Positions 53,401 through 60,642 of a DNA stretch of 64,000 nt are shown in pieces. The notes under the pieces were generated by a model, which was given only the letters and a program-made list of their open reading frames with translations, had not been told where the DNA came from and ran no database searches. The position numbers were made by a program, and so were the translations under genes. This DNA is from Plantactinospora mayteni (lineage in GTDB: Bacteria; Actinomycetota; Actinomycetes; Mycobacteriales; Micromonosporaceae). The DNA lies in contig NZ_BONX01000050.1 of NCBI RefSeq assembly GCF_016862935.1, positions 1 to 64,000 on the forward strand, in the 5' to 3' direction. Positions within the stretch are counted from its first letter, which is position 1; every line of letters starts with the position of its first letter.

Positions 53401-53464
53401 CATCGAGCCAGGTGACGAAGGCCTCGCACGCCTCCTCCAGCGACTGGACCGCTTTGCCGCTCAT
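50405..53464 (-). CDS. drmA: DISARM helicase DrmA
   Basis: 1019 aa; the ATG overlaps the sigma-factor stop (ATGA). The N-terminal 330 residues form a beta-rich region typical of DrmA. Walker A is TGGGKTETYLG (about 386-396). A zinc-like insertion CPFCRDEN..HHCANKQCPW lies at about 500-530, and the second helicase lobe has SSMLSHGVDIDRLNTM (about 830-845) and TARVGRRHPG. DrmA is the DNA-loading helicase of the DISARM core. It lies in order sigma-drmA-drmB, so the three are one transcription unit. Confidence 0.86.
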   Translation of the reverse strand: MSGKAVQSLEEACEAFVTWLDGRVVAAGRGDGLDRLEVDPSGTFWLGRLACEDEVRKGTSDDRAERLDPCAIGIRFRPAQAPPWSMTVTVRARAWVKDPKDGPDPDRRWWRTGLVEEKISVVVGADGGIFGAKQLRDALAAVGAPGLTAEVRVDVEDWHRDTELVVQLVNTSPEKSRGGVTDSHLYETQLEVSGLATTPFQLEALPDSFRYDRDVPAYGINVGVEVPAPGVFRSSDTITVQTVRPGYWNSSRPEPTLSFERLAADPMPELAALVKALEEYDHTHWSEPALAAREVAEGWTSGMRAEADKAAAEVFAELGRLRTGLELLQTNGEIRLSFQLMNRAIGLSAKGRGYDAWRPFQVGFLLSAIRFLADPADDAKIVDTVWFATGGGKTETYLGLLLTTAFFDRLTGKRTGVTAWSRFPLRLLSLQQTQRFADALAGAELVRQEANVKGAPFSLGFLVGKAGTPNKIVPKPEENEIDPDSPGMPDKYRVLLHCPFCRDENLRMKFDRQRWKLEHHCANKQCPWKRGALPVYIVDQEIFRFLPTVVVGTLDKAASIGLQQAMRGLVGPPQKLCSVEWHGFTYATRSKTPNGCLVPDCQGTLNPLPMPAERFAPSLRLQDELHLLRDSLGAVDSHYESLLDYLQNELTGSHAKIVASSATLTGYSHQVKVLYQREGRVFPQQGPRSGESFWTVRKAEKLRRFVAVAPRGVTLEHVSDRTLDALQRCVRRLIDEPSAVCTEAGIDPKHVDELLSLYGTNVVYGSTLYDVEAAGRSLGSNNTVDGINVEQLTGQTDFDEVRDILERLEKPEAKFEDRIHVIAASSMLSHGVDIDRLNTMVMLGLPLTTAEFIQTTARVGRRHPGLVYVLHKIGRERDAQTFRHFDKYVSQGDRFVDAIPITRRSRRVLALTLPGMVAARTLMVHEPASKQRLSTPAKLRQYVRDAKLTPDDEASAVAEILGLVGPEDTLHRQQIVEWVRDWFADLEDPATKAQFISQIGHPSPMRSLRDVEAQAPIHD

Positions 53465-55083
53465 CGAGTCTTCCCTTCCGCTGTACCGCCGCTCCCCGGC
53501 TCGTTGATCAAGTACACGCGCAGCGCCAACGTCTCGGGTGACAATTGAAGCTTGCTCATGGCTTTCCCCTGGATCTGGCGGATCCGTTCGCGGGTGATGC
53601 CGTAGTCCGCACCGATGTCGTCCAGAGTCTCCTGCTCACCGGTACCGAGACCGAATCTGCGTCGGATCACGTCGGCAGCTCGGTCCGGGAGCACCTCGCG
53701 AAGAACGTGATCGATGTCGTCGTGCAGCATCGCGTGTTCGACGATCGACGCCGGGTCGGTACGCCCATCGCGCTCCTCGTCATGGACCAGAACGTCCGAG
53801 AGGCGAAGGTCACCCTCCTCACCGAGAAGGATGTCGATGCTGCGCACCGGTTGGCCGAGTTCCAGCATCGCCTGTACCTTGCCGGCTTCCATGCTGGTGG
53901 CGTCGGCCAGTTCCTCGAGCGTCGGTTCTCGGTCGAAACGGTCGGTGAGTTTCCGGGCCGTTTTCCGAATCTTCTGAACCTGCTCGTGCACATGGACCGG
54001 TATGCGGATCGTCCGGCCGCGATCGGCGATGCCCCGTTCGATGTGCTGCCTGATCCACCAGGTTGCGTAGGTGGAGAACTTGTAGCCCTTGGACCCGTCG
54101 AAGAGATGGGCAGCGTGCATTAGGCCCATGTTGCCGTCCTGGATGCGGTCGGCGAACTCGACGCCGGTCTGGTTGTAACGCCCGGCTTTGGCGATCGACA
54201 CGACGAGCCGTAGATTCGCACAGACCAACGCGGCGTGCGCCTTGCGACCCTCCTCGACGCGGTCACGCAACGACCGTCGGTCCTTGCGTGAGAGTTCGCC
54301 CCACCCAGCGTCGAGAGCGCGCCTTGCCGCATCGCCCTCCCTCATCAGCGACCAGAGTTCCACCTCACGACCGGCGCTGATCAGCGGGTATCGGCTGATC
54401 TCCCGCAAGTACTGGCGGACCGTGTCCCCGTGCAGCTCATAGCCCTTGACGGCAGACCGCGACGGACGCGTGTCAACGGATGGGGGCAGGTCTACGCCAG
54501 CTTCCTCCAGCAGGCTCAGCAGCTCACCATGCTGCATGGCGGAAAGGCCCCGCCGCGTGACGAGAAGGGCGACCTCGGCGCGCGTCAGCCTCCCGCCCGT
54601 ACGGGTCCAGTCACCGAGCAGATCCTCGAACGACTTCTCCACAGCTTCGTCTGACGCCAATGAGACGGGCTGCTCGGGGGCCTCGCCGAACATCCAGTCG
54701 AGGCCGTCGTCCGTGGTCTCCTCGTCCCGAGTTCCACCGGTGTCCATCCCGCCAGCGGTCGAGGCTTCGAGTGGATTGCTCTCCGCTACGCGACCTTCGG
54801 CTACCGATGAACTGGCTGAATTGTCCGTCTCGAGCAGGGCATGTGTCTGACTTGCGGAACGTTTGGGCGGAACCACCGGGCGGTTCGGGGCTCGCTGGCG
54901 AGTCAGCATCACCAGCAGGGCGTCAACGTCGTTGTGGGTAAGCTGGTGACGGAGAACGAAGTCTGCCACCAAGGACTGTGCCCGGCCCTGCTCGTGGCGA
55001 TCGAGAATCGTCCGCAATTCGTTGACCAGAGCTGCAGAAACGCTTGCGGCTGGTAGTACCGAAGACCTTGTGGCTGCGGTCAT
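53461..55083 (-). CDS. Sigma-70 family RNA polymerase sigma factor
   Basis: 540 aa from the ATG at 55083 behind GGAGGGGGAGGG; a longer frame to 55143 is rejected. Two region-1.1-like segments (VADFVLRHQLTHNDVDALLVML and LTRAEVALLVTRRGLSAMQHGELLSLLEEAG) come first, then region 1.2 DTVRQYLREISRYPLI, region 2 RIQDGNMGLMHA..FSTYATWWIRQHIERGI, region 3, and region 4.2 LDDIGADYGITRERIRQIQGKAM. All core regions of an RpoD-like factor are present, so it should bind RNA polymerase. Its stop overlaps drmA, tying it to the defence genes. It may drive a dedicated promoter set. Confidence 0.9.
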   Translation of the reverse strand: MTAATRSSVLPAASVSAALVNELRTILDRHEQGRAQSLVADFVLRHQLTHNDVDALLVMLTRQRAPNRPVVPPKRSASQTHALLETDNSASSSVAEGRVAESNPLEASTAGGMDTGGTRDEETTDDGLDWMFGEAPEQPVSLASDEAVEKSFEDLLGDWTRTGGRLTRAEVALLVTRRGLSAMQHGELLSLLEEAGVDLPPSVDTRPSRSAVKGYELHGDTVRQYLREISRYPLISAGREVELWSLMREGDAARRALDAGWGELSRKDRRSLRDRVEEGRKAHAALVCANLRLVVSIAKAGRYNQTGVEFADRIQDGNMGLMHAAHLFDGSKGYKFSTYATWWIRQHIERGIADRGRTIRIPVHVHEQVQKIRKTARKLTDRFDREPTLEELADATSMEAGKVQAMLELGQPVRSIDILLGEEGDLRLSDVLVHDEERDGRTDPASIVEHAMLHDDIDHVLREVLPDRAADVIRRRFGLGTGEQETLDDIGADYGITRERIRQIQGKAMSKLQLSPETLALRVYLINEPGSGGTAEGKTR

Positions 55084-55392
55084 TGGTCCCTCCCCCTCCA
55101 TGGCGATCCGAGCGTAGAGCTGGGGTACGACAAGAAGGGACATTTAGAACAAATGTTCTGGCCGTGGTGGTGGTGGTGGTGCGCCAACCTCGCCCGAGGT
55201 GGCACGCAACGCTCGAGCGCCAGGCCGAGAGTCACTGTGGGCACGCTAGCCTTCCTGTCGGCCATTGATCGAGCCGAGGCTGCGTCGCATAGCAGTCAAA
55301 GATTCCGACCGTACGTCGCTGGCGCGGGGGCCGAAGGTGCAAGCGTCGACGCCGGTCGGCGTCGACGCCCGTCGACCAACTACAGTCCCAGC
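55084..55392. promoter_or_regulatory. Divergent regulatory region of sigma operon and methylase
   Basis: 309 bp between the leftward sigma-drmAB operon and the rightward C5-methylase. It contains a perfect GAAC-N4-GTTC box at 55147-55158, a six-copy GTG tract at 55164-55181, and an 11-bp perfect inverted repeat (GCGTCGACGCC-GGTC-GGCGTCGACGC) at 55343-55368 just before the methylase start. GTCGAC occurs three times in 55345-55376. Confidence 0.6.
55146..55159. promoter_or_regulatory. LexA (SOS) box, Cheo type
   Basis: AGAACAAATGTTCT is a perfect palindrome whose core GAAC-AAAT-GTTC is the Cheo-box consensus bound by LexA in Gram-positive bacteria and actinomycetes. It lies 64-75 bases upstream of the sigma-factor ATG, a normal position for a repressor site over a promoter. 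Damage induction of the sigma-drmAB operon is inferred. Confidence 0.6.
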
Positions 55393-56535
55393 ATGGCCCC
55401 GCGAACCATCAAGATCTCGGCAGTCGACCTCTTCTGCGGGGTTGGGGGTCTCTCATACGGTCTGCAAGCGGCGGGTGTCAAGGTCGCCGCAGGTGTCGAC
55501 ATCGATCCGGCGTGCGCGTACCCCTACCAGGCCAATGTCCACGCCCCCTTCCACAAGAAGGACGTGTGCGAGCTGGACGCTGAGGAACTTGCCGCCATGT
55601 GGCCGAGGGGGTCGGTTCGCGTGCTGGCAGGCTGTGCCCCGTGTCAGCCATTCTCCTCGTACCGCCGTGGCGCCGACACCTCCCAGGAAGCCCAGTGGCC
55701 ACTGCTCGACGAGGTCAGCCGTCTGATTGAGGGCACCATGCCCGAGATCGTCACCATGGAGAACGTTCCTCGCATCGGAAGCACTCCGATCTTCAAGGCA
55801 TTCGTCGCCAAGCTCAAAGAACTCGGCTACTCAGTGCAGTACGAATCCTGTCACTGCCCGGCTTACGGGGTCCCCCAACGTCGGCGGCGCTTGGTCCTCG
55901 TCGCCTCACTCCTCGGCGAGATCCGCGTCCCCAGAGGCACGGTTGCACCGACCGACTACGTCACCGTCGAGCAGGCCATTCGCGGGCTACCCGCACTCGG
56001 CCACGGGGAAGTCGACTCTGCCGATCGCCTCCATAAGAGCCGCACACTGACGCCAGTCAACCTGGCGAGGATCAGAAGCTCGAAACCGGGCGGCACCTGG
56101 GAGGACTGGCGTGAAGAGCTTCGCGCTCCGTGCCACCGCAAGTCGTCCGGCTCCACCTTTCGCAACGTCTACGCCCGCATGGTCTGGGACGAACCATCAC
56201 CCACCATCACGACGTTGTCCTACAACTACGGTGCCGGCCGTTTCGGCCATCCGGAACAGGACCGGGCAATCTCTTTGCGCGAAGCTGCGGTCCTTCAAAG
56301 CTTCCCGCGGAACTACGAGTTCGTCGCGCCCAAGGAACCGGTGCAGTTCGCGCCTCTCGGGCGGCTCATCGGCAACGCCGTGCCGCCGAAGCTCGCTCAA
56401 GCGGTGGGCGAAGCGATCGTGGAGCATGTAGCGACCGTCAGAGTACCAGTCAGTCGAGTCCGTCGGCGTGTGACGATTCCACCTTCATCTGCGAAGACGC
56501 CATGCCCAGTTCCGTCGCCCACAGCGGTCGCATGA
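55393..56535 (+). CDS. C5-cytosine DNA methyltransferase
   Basis: 380 aa from the ATG at 55393; the frame runs back to 55153 but that part is a Trp-rich translation of the GTG tract. Motifs in order: I DLFCGVGGLSYGL, IV GCAPCQPFSSY with the catalytic Cys, VI TMENVP, VIII PQRRRRLVLVAS, a recognition region of about 90 residues, IX-side REAAVLQSFP, and X GRLIGNAVPPKLAQAVG. No clear ribosome site precedes the ATG, so it may be leaderless. DrmMII-like C5-methylases mark class 2 DISARM, and Vsr usually accompanies this type. The target is unknown; GTCGAC in its own promoter is a candidate. Confidence 0.9.
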   Translation: MAPRTIKISAVDLFCGVGGLSYGLQAAGVKVAAGVDIDPACAYPYQANVHAPFHKKDVCELDAEELAAMWPRGSVRVLAGCAPCQPFSSYRRGADTSQEAQWPLLDEVSRLIEGTMPEIVTMENVPRIGSTPIFKAFVAKLKELGYSVQYESCHCPAYGVPQRRRRLVLVASLLGEIRVPRGTVAPTDYVTVEQAIRGLPALGHGEVDSADRLHKSRTLTPVNLARIRSSKPGGTWEDWREELRAPCHRKSSGSTFRNVYARMVWDEPSPTITTLSYNYGAGRFGHPEQDRAISLREAAVLQSFPRNYEFVAPKEPVQFAPLGRLIGNAVPPKLAQAVGEAIVEHVATVRVPVSRVRRRVTIPPSSAKTPCPVPSPTAVA

Positions 56536-57647
56536 ATTGGTGCCGGCCGGGCCACGCAAGGCACCTTCAGATCGTCAGTCCAGGTGGAAACCGGGACGGC
56601 GATCCCCCTGGACCGAGCGCCACACCTCGTCCCCGTTAGCTGGTCCACGGCGCACCAATATGGCGTCCGTCGGGAATCCGTCCGCTGTCACAGCCTTCGG
56701 TCTAGCTGCAGTCGGCGTGCTGCTGACGCGGTTGCAACGCCTACTCCGTCGTGGGCGTTGATGCGAGGCTGCCGGATCCGTCGGCGGGGAGGCGCCGGAC
56801 ATGACGTTGTGACACGCCAGCGGCAGGACGCGCGTAAAAGCGCCGCTGAGCGCATCCGGATCGCCCGGGAGGCCCCGGCCCAGGCGCAGACGAGGTTGCC
56901 GATCAACAGGTCGACCACACGTTCCAGTGCGACGACAATGTGGACAGCGGCTCCGCGATGAGGCGGGCGGTCTGGCCCAGGGTGCTCAGCTGCCGGACTC
57001 GGCTCCGCTCGTGATAAGGACGGGGTAGCGTTTCCCATGCGGTAACCACCGTGTTCACCGCGATCCTCGATGACTGGGCAGCGTAGCAGGGGTACGCGGA
57101 GACCAGCGTCCGAACAGTCACACCTCCGTGCCTCAGGAGTGATGCTTTCGCCAAGGTCGTCGGTGCTGCTGACCGCTGTCCGCACCGGGCCTGCGTTGTT
57201 TCCGCCGATCGCGACTGAACCTGGTCCGGCGGCGTGGACAGCTGACATTCCGTCCGTGGCCGAAGTCTGCTCATATCGACGGCGGCGTTATCACCCAAGG
57301 CCGGTACGAGCTGTGGCTGCCGCCGAATCTACCCGCCTCGAGCCGTCTCCGACGCCAATCATCATGTCGGCTCAACCGACCCAACCGATGCTCGGATACA
57401 GCGGGCCGACCAGCCGCCTGGTCCGATCGCCGGCCCGGACGACGTGCGGCCGGCCGCCTTGCCCTCAACGGCCTGAAGATGCCCGACCTCTTCTGCTTCT
57501 CGATAAATGGAGGGCGGAGTAACAGCCAGCGCATTTCTCAGCCCCGCTGATTCAGGGAGCACGCAACGAGCGGCGTAGCACAAAAATACAGAACGCTAGT
57601 AACGGAAGTTGCAGGTTGTCGACCTGCGCCAATGTGTACGACCACGA
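56536..57647. other. Gene-free right end of island
   Basis: About 1.1 kb with overlapping open frames, none of which looks like a protein. At 57612-57628 a GCAGG..CCTGC stem is still recognisable as a degenerate tRNA T-arm, preceding the tRNA 5' half. A relict attachment site is the only feature I can name. Confidence 0.45.
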
Positions 57648-57732
57648 TTAGGAAACCGTTGCTCTATCCCCTGAGCTACGAGGGCGCGGTGATCCACGCT
57701 ACCTGGCGGCGGGTGTCAGCGTACCGCAGGGA
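57648..57732. repeat. Right attachment repeat (attR) with tRNA-Arg 5' half
   Basis: Copy of 34-118, with identity over 39 bases and six differences in the following 46. It contains the D-arm and 5' anticodon-stem half of tRNA-Arg, but the 3' anticodon strand is altered. A T-arm-like stem (GCAGG/CCTGC) sits about 20 bases further left than in a real tRNA. It is therefore a tRNA remnant, not a functional gene. Confidence 0.75.
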
Positions 57733-58035
57733 CCTCAGGACCTATCGGCGCTGGCAGCCCACGGACCAACGTGCCGATCGCACATGATCGACGTGAAACC
57801 GGTCCGTCGCCTTCCTCGCGTCTGGCGGCTCGGGGGCACTCACCCGGCCCGCAGCGACACCAAACGCGCCTCGGCCGCCCCACCCGCCGATCCAGTGGGA
57901 CCTGACGGGTGGGACGCGACGAGGCACCTGGCAGCCGGTCTGGGGCGGCCGGGTTCGGGGATTCGGGACGCCGCCGTCTCACCCGAAGGGCTTACAGAAG
58001 CCGGAAACAGCGCCGACGCCGGCGATCGGCGGCGG
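57733..58035. other. Flanking intergenic DNA
   Basis: About 300 bp between the right attachment repeat and the stop of the leftward hydrolase gene. No gene, RNA or clear terminator is seen. If the island boundary is right this is original chromosomal DNA upstream of the tRNA. Confidence 0.4.
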
Positions 58036-59007
58036 TCAGCGTACGGTGAGGAGGTCCTCGAAGATCTTCACCAGTTCGGGCCGGTCGAACGGACCGACGT
58101 GCGGCGCCGCGACTGTCCGTACGTCTGTCGGGTTGCCGGGCGTCAGCCGGTCGGCCTCGGCGATGAACCGGTCCTGTAGCGCCAACGGAATCAACCGGTC
58201 CCGGCTGAACCGCACATAGGTACGGGGAATCGATCCCCAACTGTGCGCCTTCCCCCGTCCGTCCGCCATCGGGATGCTGGCGGTCTCGTCCGGCTGGAAC
58301 ATGTTCAACAGCCGGCTCACGGCAGCGTCGGAGAAGCCGCCGGCCAGGCACTCCCGGACACCGTCGAATACCGACGGGTCGGCCGAGCGCCAGTTGATCC
58401 GGGTCACGCCGAGCACCGCAGGATCACCGACCGTCATCGCCGGCATCAGGTGTACCAGGCTTTCGCTGTTCTCCGGCGTCTCGAGGTAGGCGACCATGTT
58501 CGGCAGGTCCACGCAGCAGTACGCCGAGACGTAGACGACCCGGTCGAGTAGCTCGGGGATGGCGTTACCGACTCTGCTCACGGTGACACCGCCCTGGCTG
58601 GCGCCGGCCAGGATCACCGGACCACGACGGCGGGCCCGGCGTACCACGTCCACCACTCGTTCGACGTAGTCGTCGATGGTGAATCCGGCGAGCGGGGAGG
58701 GTTCGACCGCGAGTGTGGCAAGGTCCTGCGGTGCCTGGTAGGAGCGGGGAAAGAATGCTTCGTCGCCGTGCCCCGGCAGGTCGACACCGATCGCGCGGTG
58801 CCCGCGCAACGTCAGTTCGGTGAACAGTCCGGTGGCGAAGGACATCGAGGAGTGGGTGCCGTGTACGAACACCAGGGTCGGCGCTCGTCGATCCCTCCGG
58901 TCGTCGACACCAGCCATCGCGGCGCTCTGGCCCGCCCACGCACCGGCCAGCCCTCCGCTGACCGCAGCGGCGCCACGGAGGACATCTCGTCGGCTCTTCT
59001 GAATCAT
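58036..59007 (-). CDS. Tat-exported alpha/beta hydrolase
   Basis: 323 aa, ATG start. The N-terminus has a twin-arginine signal (SRRDVLRGAAAVSGG followed by a hydrophobic Ala/Gly stretch and AMA), so the enzyme is exported folded. The hydrolase core has LVFVHGTHSSM (oxyanion region), the nucleophile GASQGG (about residue 137), an Asp in FSRDRLIP and His in AAPHVGPF near the C-terminus. An esterase or lactonase type activity is expected outside the cytoplasm. It lies outside the proposed island. Confidence 0.85.
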   Translation of the reverse strand: MIQKSRRDVLRGAAAVSGGLAGAWAGQSAAMAGVDDRRDRRAPTLVFVHGTHSSMSFATGLFTELTLRGHRAIGVDLPGHGDEAFFPRSYQAPQDLATLAVEPSPLAGFTIDDYVERVVDVVRRARRRGPVILAGASQGGVTVSRVGNAIPELLDRVVYVSAYCCVDLPNMVAYLETPENSESLVHLMPAMTVGDPAVLGVTRINWRSADPSVFDGVRECLAGGFSDAAVSRLLNMFQPDETASIPMADGRGKAHSWGSIPRTYVRFSRDRLIPLALQDRFIAEADRLTPGNPTDVRTVAAPHVGPFDRPELVKIFEDLLTVR

Positions 59008-59215
59008 GATGCCACGCTATCGGCGCAGCTCAGGACCCAGATAGCCAGCAAACTCCCCAAAGGTCGGTAGACCTAACACCACTCCTTCGAGTCCAAACAG
59101 GACGCCGTCGACGCACTCTCCCCGCCGGTCCAGGGCCCGCCACGGGTACGCCGGGCGACGACACCGGCCACCCGGGTCGACCGGCGTTGTCGCCCCGTTC
59201 CTTTAGCATCGCCCG

Positions 59216-60466
59216 GTGCCGCACGAGGACGTCACCCTGACCGATCCCGGCTCGCCGAAGCCGAGACACTGCCGGCTCCAGCTCGCCGGCAGCCGATTGA
59301 CCCGGACGAGCTGGACGGGCGGGAGCAAGCCGCGCGAGACGGTACTCGACTTCGACGACGACCACGCGGCGGAACGGGCCTTCGGCCAGGAGAAGGACAA
59401 GCGGCTGCGCGGCGGTTTCGTCCTGCTCCGCGTACCGGCCACCGCCGTCCCCGGCGACGTCGTCCTGGAGACCATCGCGCCGAACCGCTCCACGTCCACC
59501 GCCTTCGACCTGCACCCGGACGGCGGCACCCTCGCCGTCGGCACGATGCTGAAGGAGGGGTACGGAGCCGAGATCCATCTGGTCGACGTCGGGACGGGCC
59601 AGCGGCGGCTGGTACAGAGCGAGCCGGCCGGTGACCGCCAGACGTTCCTGCACGCCGTACTCTTCGACGCCGACGGCACCAGCCTGGTATTCGCGCTGAA
59701 CGAGCAGACCTGGCGGCTGGACCTGCGTACCGGCGAGAAGCGGCTGCTCGCGGACTACACCCGGCAGAGCTGGTCGGATCGGACACTCAACCCGTTCTGC
59801 GTCCGGCCGGCCTGGGACGCGGCCCGTCGCCGCCTACTCCTCTTCGACTCGGCGGACCGGGCGCGGGTGCTCGACGCGGACGGCGCTGAACTGTTCGAGT
59901 TGTCGACCACGGCACGGAGTACGGAGTGCCGGGCCGGCGCCCTCTCGCCATCCGGGCGGCTGCTGGCGCTGTACCGGCCGAGTCGGGGGATCGTCTACGG
60001 CCATGCCGACGCGGCACACGACCAGACCAACGAGATCGAGGTCTGGGACGTCGACGAGCAACGGCTGCGTACCCGGATCCCGGTCCCGCCGTCGCTCCAG
60101 TTCACCGTCGTGGGCTTCGACCCGACCGAGACGCTGCTGGTCGGAAACGTCAACCACGCGGAGGGGCCGTGCGGCGTCTCCATCGAGACCGGCCGCCTGT
60201 GCTGGGCGTTTCCGGACCCCACCGGCCGGACGGACCGCTGGCAGACCTGCTTCGGCTGGAGCTACTCGCCGGATGGCCAACTCCTGGCTGTCGGCGACCG
60301 GGGGCACGGCGCCCTGCGCCTGTACCGGGCCGACACGCGGGACCCGGCCGAGGTCGTACCGCAGGGCCAGGACTGGCAGCGGGTCTACCGGATCGTCTTC
60401 TCCCGCGACGGCGGGCTGATGGCGACGGGCGGGGACACCGGCCGACTCGTCGTCCGCAGGCTCTGA
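59216..60466 (+). CDS. Beta-propeller protein with WGR-like N-terminus
   Basis: 416 aa from a GTG start with no strong ribosome site. Residues about 15-70 resemble a WGR-type domain (RLTRTSWTGGSKPRETVLDF, then RAFGQEKDKRLRGGFVLL). The rest is WD40-like blades: DLHPDGGTLAVG, VLFDADGTSLVFAL, ALSPSGRLLALYRP, GWSYSPDGQLLAVGD and IVFSRDGGLMATGG. Such proteins are usually scaffolds in signalling or conflict systems. A hairpin follows the stop. It lies 177 bp before the STAND gene on the same strand. Confidence 0.65.
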   Translation: MPHEDVTLTDPGSPKPRHCRLQLAGSRLTRTSWTGGSKPRETVLDFDDDHAAERAFGQEKDKRLRGGFVLLRVPATAVPGDVVLETIAPNRSTSTAFDLHPDGGTLAVGTMLKEGYGAEIHLVDVGTGQRRLVQSEPAGDRQTFLHAVLFDADGTSLVFALNEQTWRLDLRTGEKRLLADYTRQSWSDRTLNPFCVRPAWDAARRRLLLFDSADRARVLDADGAELFELSTTARSTECRAGALSPSGRLLALYRPSRGIVYGHADAAHDQTNEIEVWDVDEQRLRTRIPVPPSLQFTVVGFDPTETLLVGNVNHAEGPCGVSIETGRLCWAFPDPTGRTDRWQTCFGWSYSPDGQLLAVGDRGHGALRLYRADTRDPAEVVPQGQDWQRVYRIVFSRDGGLMATGGDTGRLVVRRL

Positions 60467-60473
60467 ACAGTCG

Positions 60474-60490
60474 CCGACCCGACAGGTCGG
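60474..60490 (+). terminator. Hairpin after propeller gene
   Basis: CCGACC-CGACA-GGTCGG is a perfect 6-bp stem with a 5-base loop, starting 8 bases past the stop. Without a T-run it is only a weak terminator candidate. Confidence 0.35.
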
Positions 60491-60642
60491 TGACGACCCC
60501 ATCACCCAGACGGCTGATTGTCATTGCTTGATTGGCCAAGCGTCAAACCACACCCTGGCCTATTCAGGGGCTAAAGGGATCCGATGACTGGCTTACATTT
60601 GCCGGCAGCCCCCATCATGGAGCCACCAAGAGGGGAGCTCCG

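Larger units (their letters stand above)
34..57686. mobile_element. Genomic island integrated in tRNA-Arg(CCU)
   Basis: The island is bounded by direct copies of the 5' half of a tRNA-Arg gene at 34-72 and 57648-57686 (39 identical bases), with similarity continuing another 46 bp. Between them lie a tyrosine integrase, replication-relaxation proteins and an origin-like repeat region at about 23.2-30.2 kb, a metabolic cluster on the left and a DISARM-type defence island on the right. Known actinomycete integrative elements (AICEs) use tRNA genes as attachment sites. Here the integrase is about 28 kb from both ends, which is unusual and may mean that cargo accreted on both sides or that two elements merged. 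No conjugation genes (FtsK/TraB, VirB4, TraG types) are visible, so the element is likely only mobilisable or immobile. The boundaries are inferred from the repeat; excision is untested. Confidence 0.7.
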
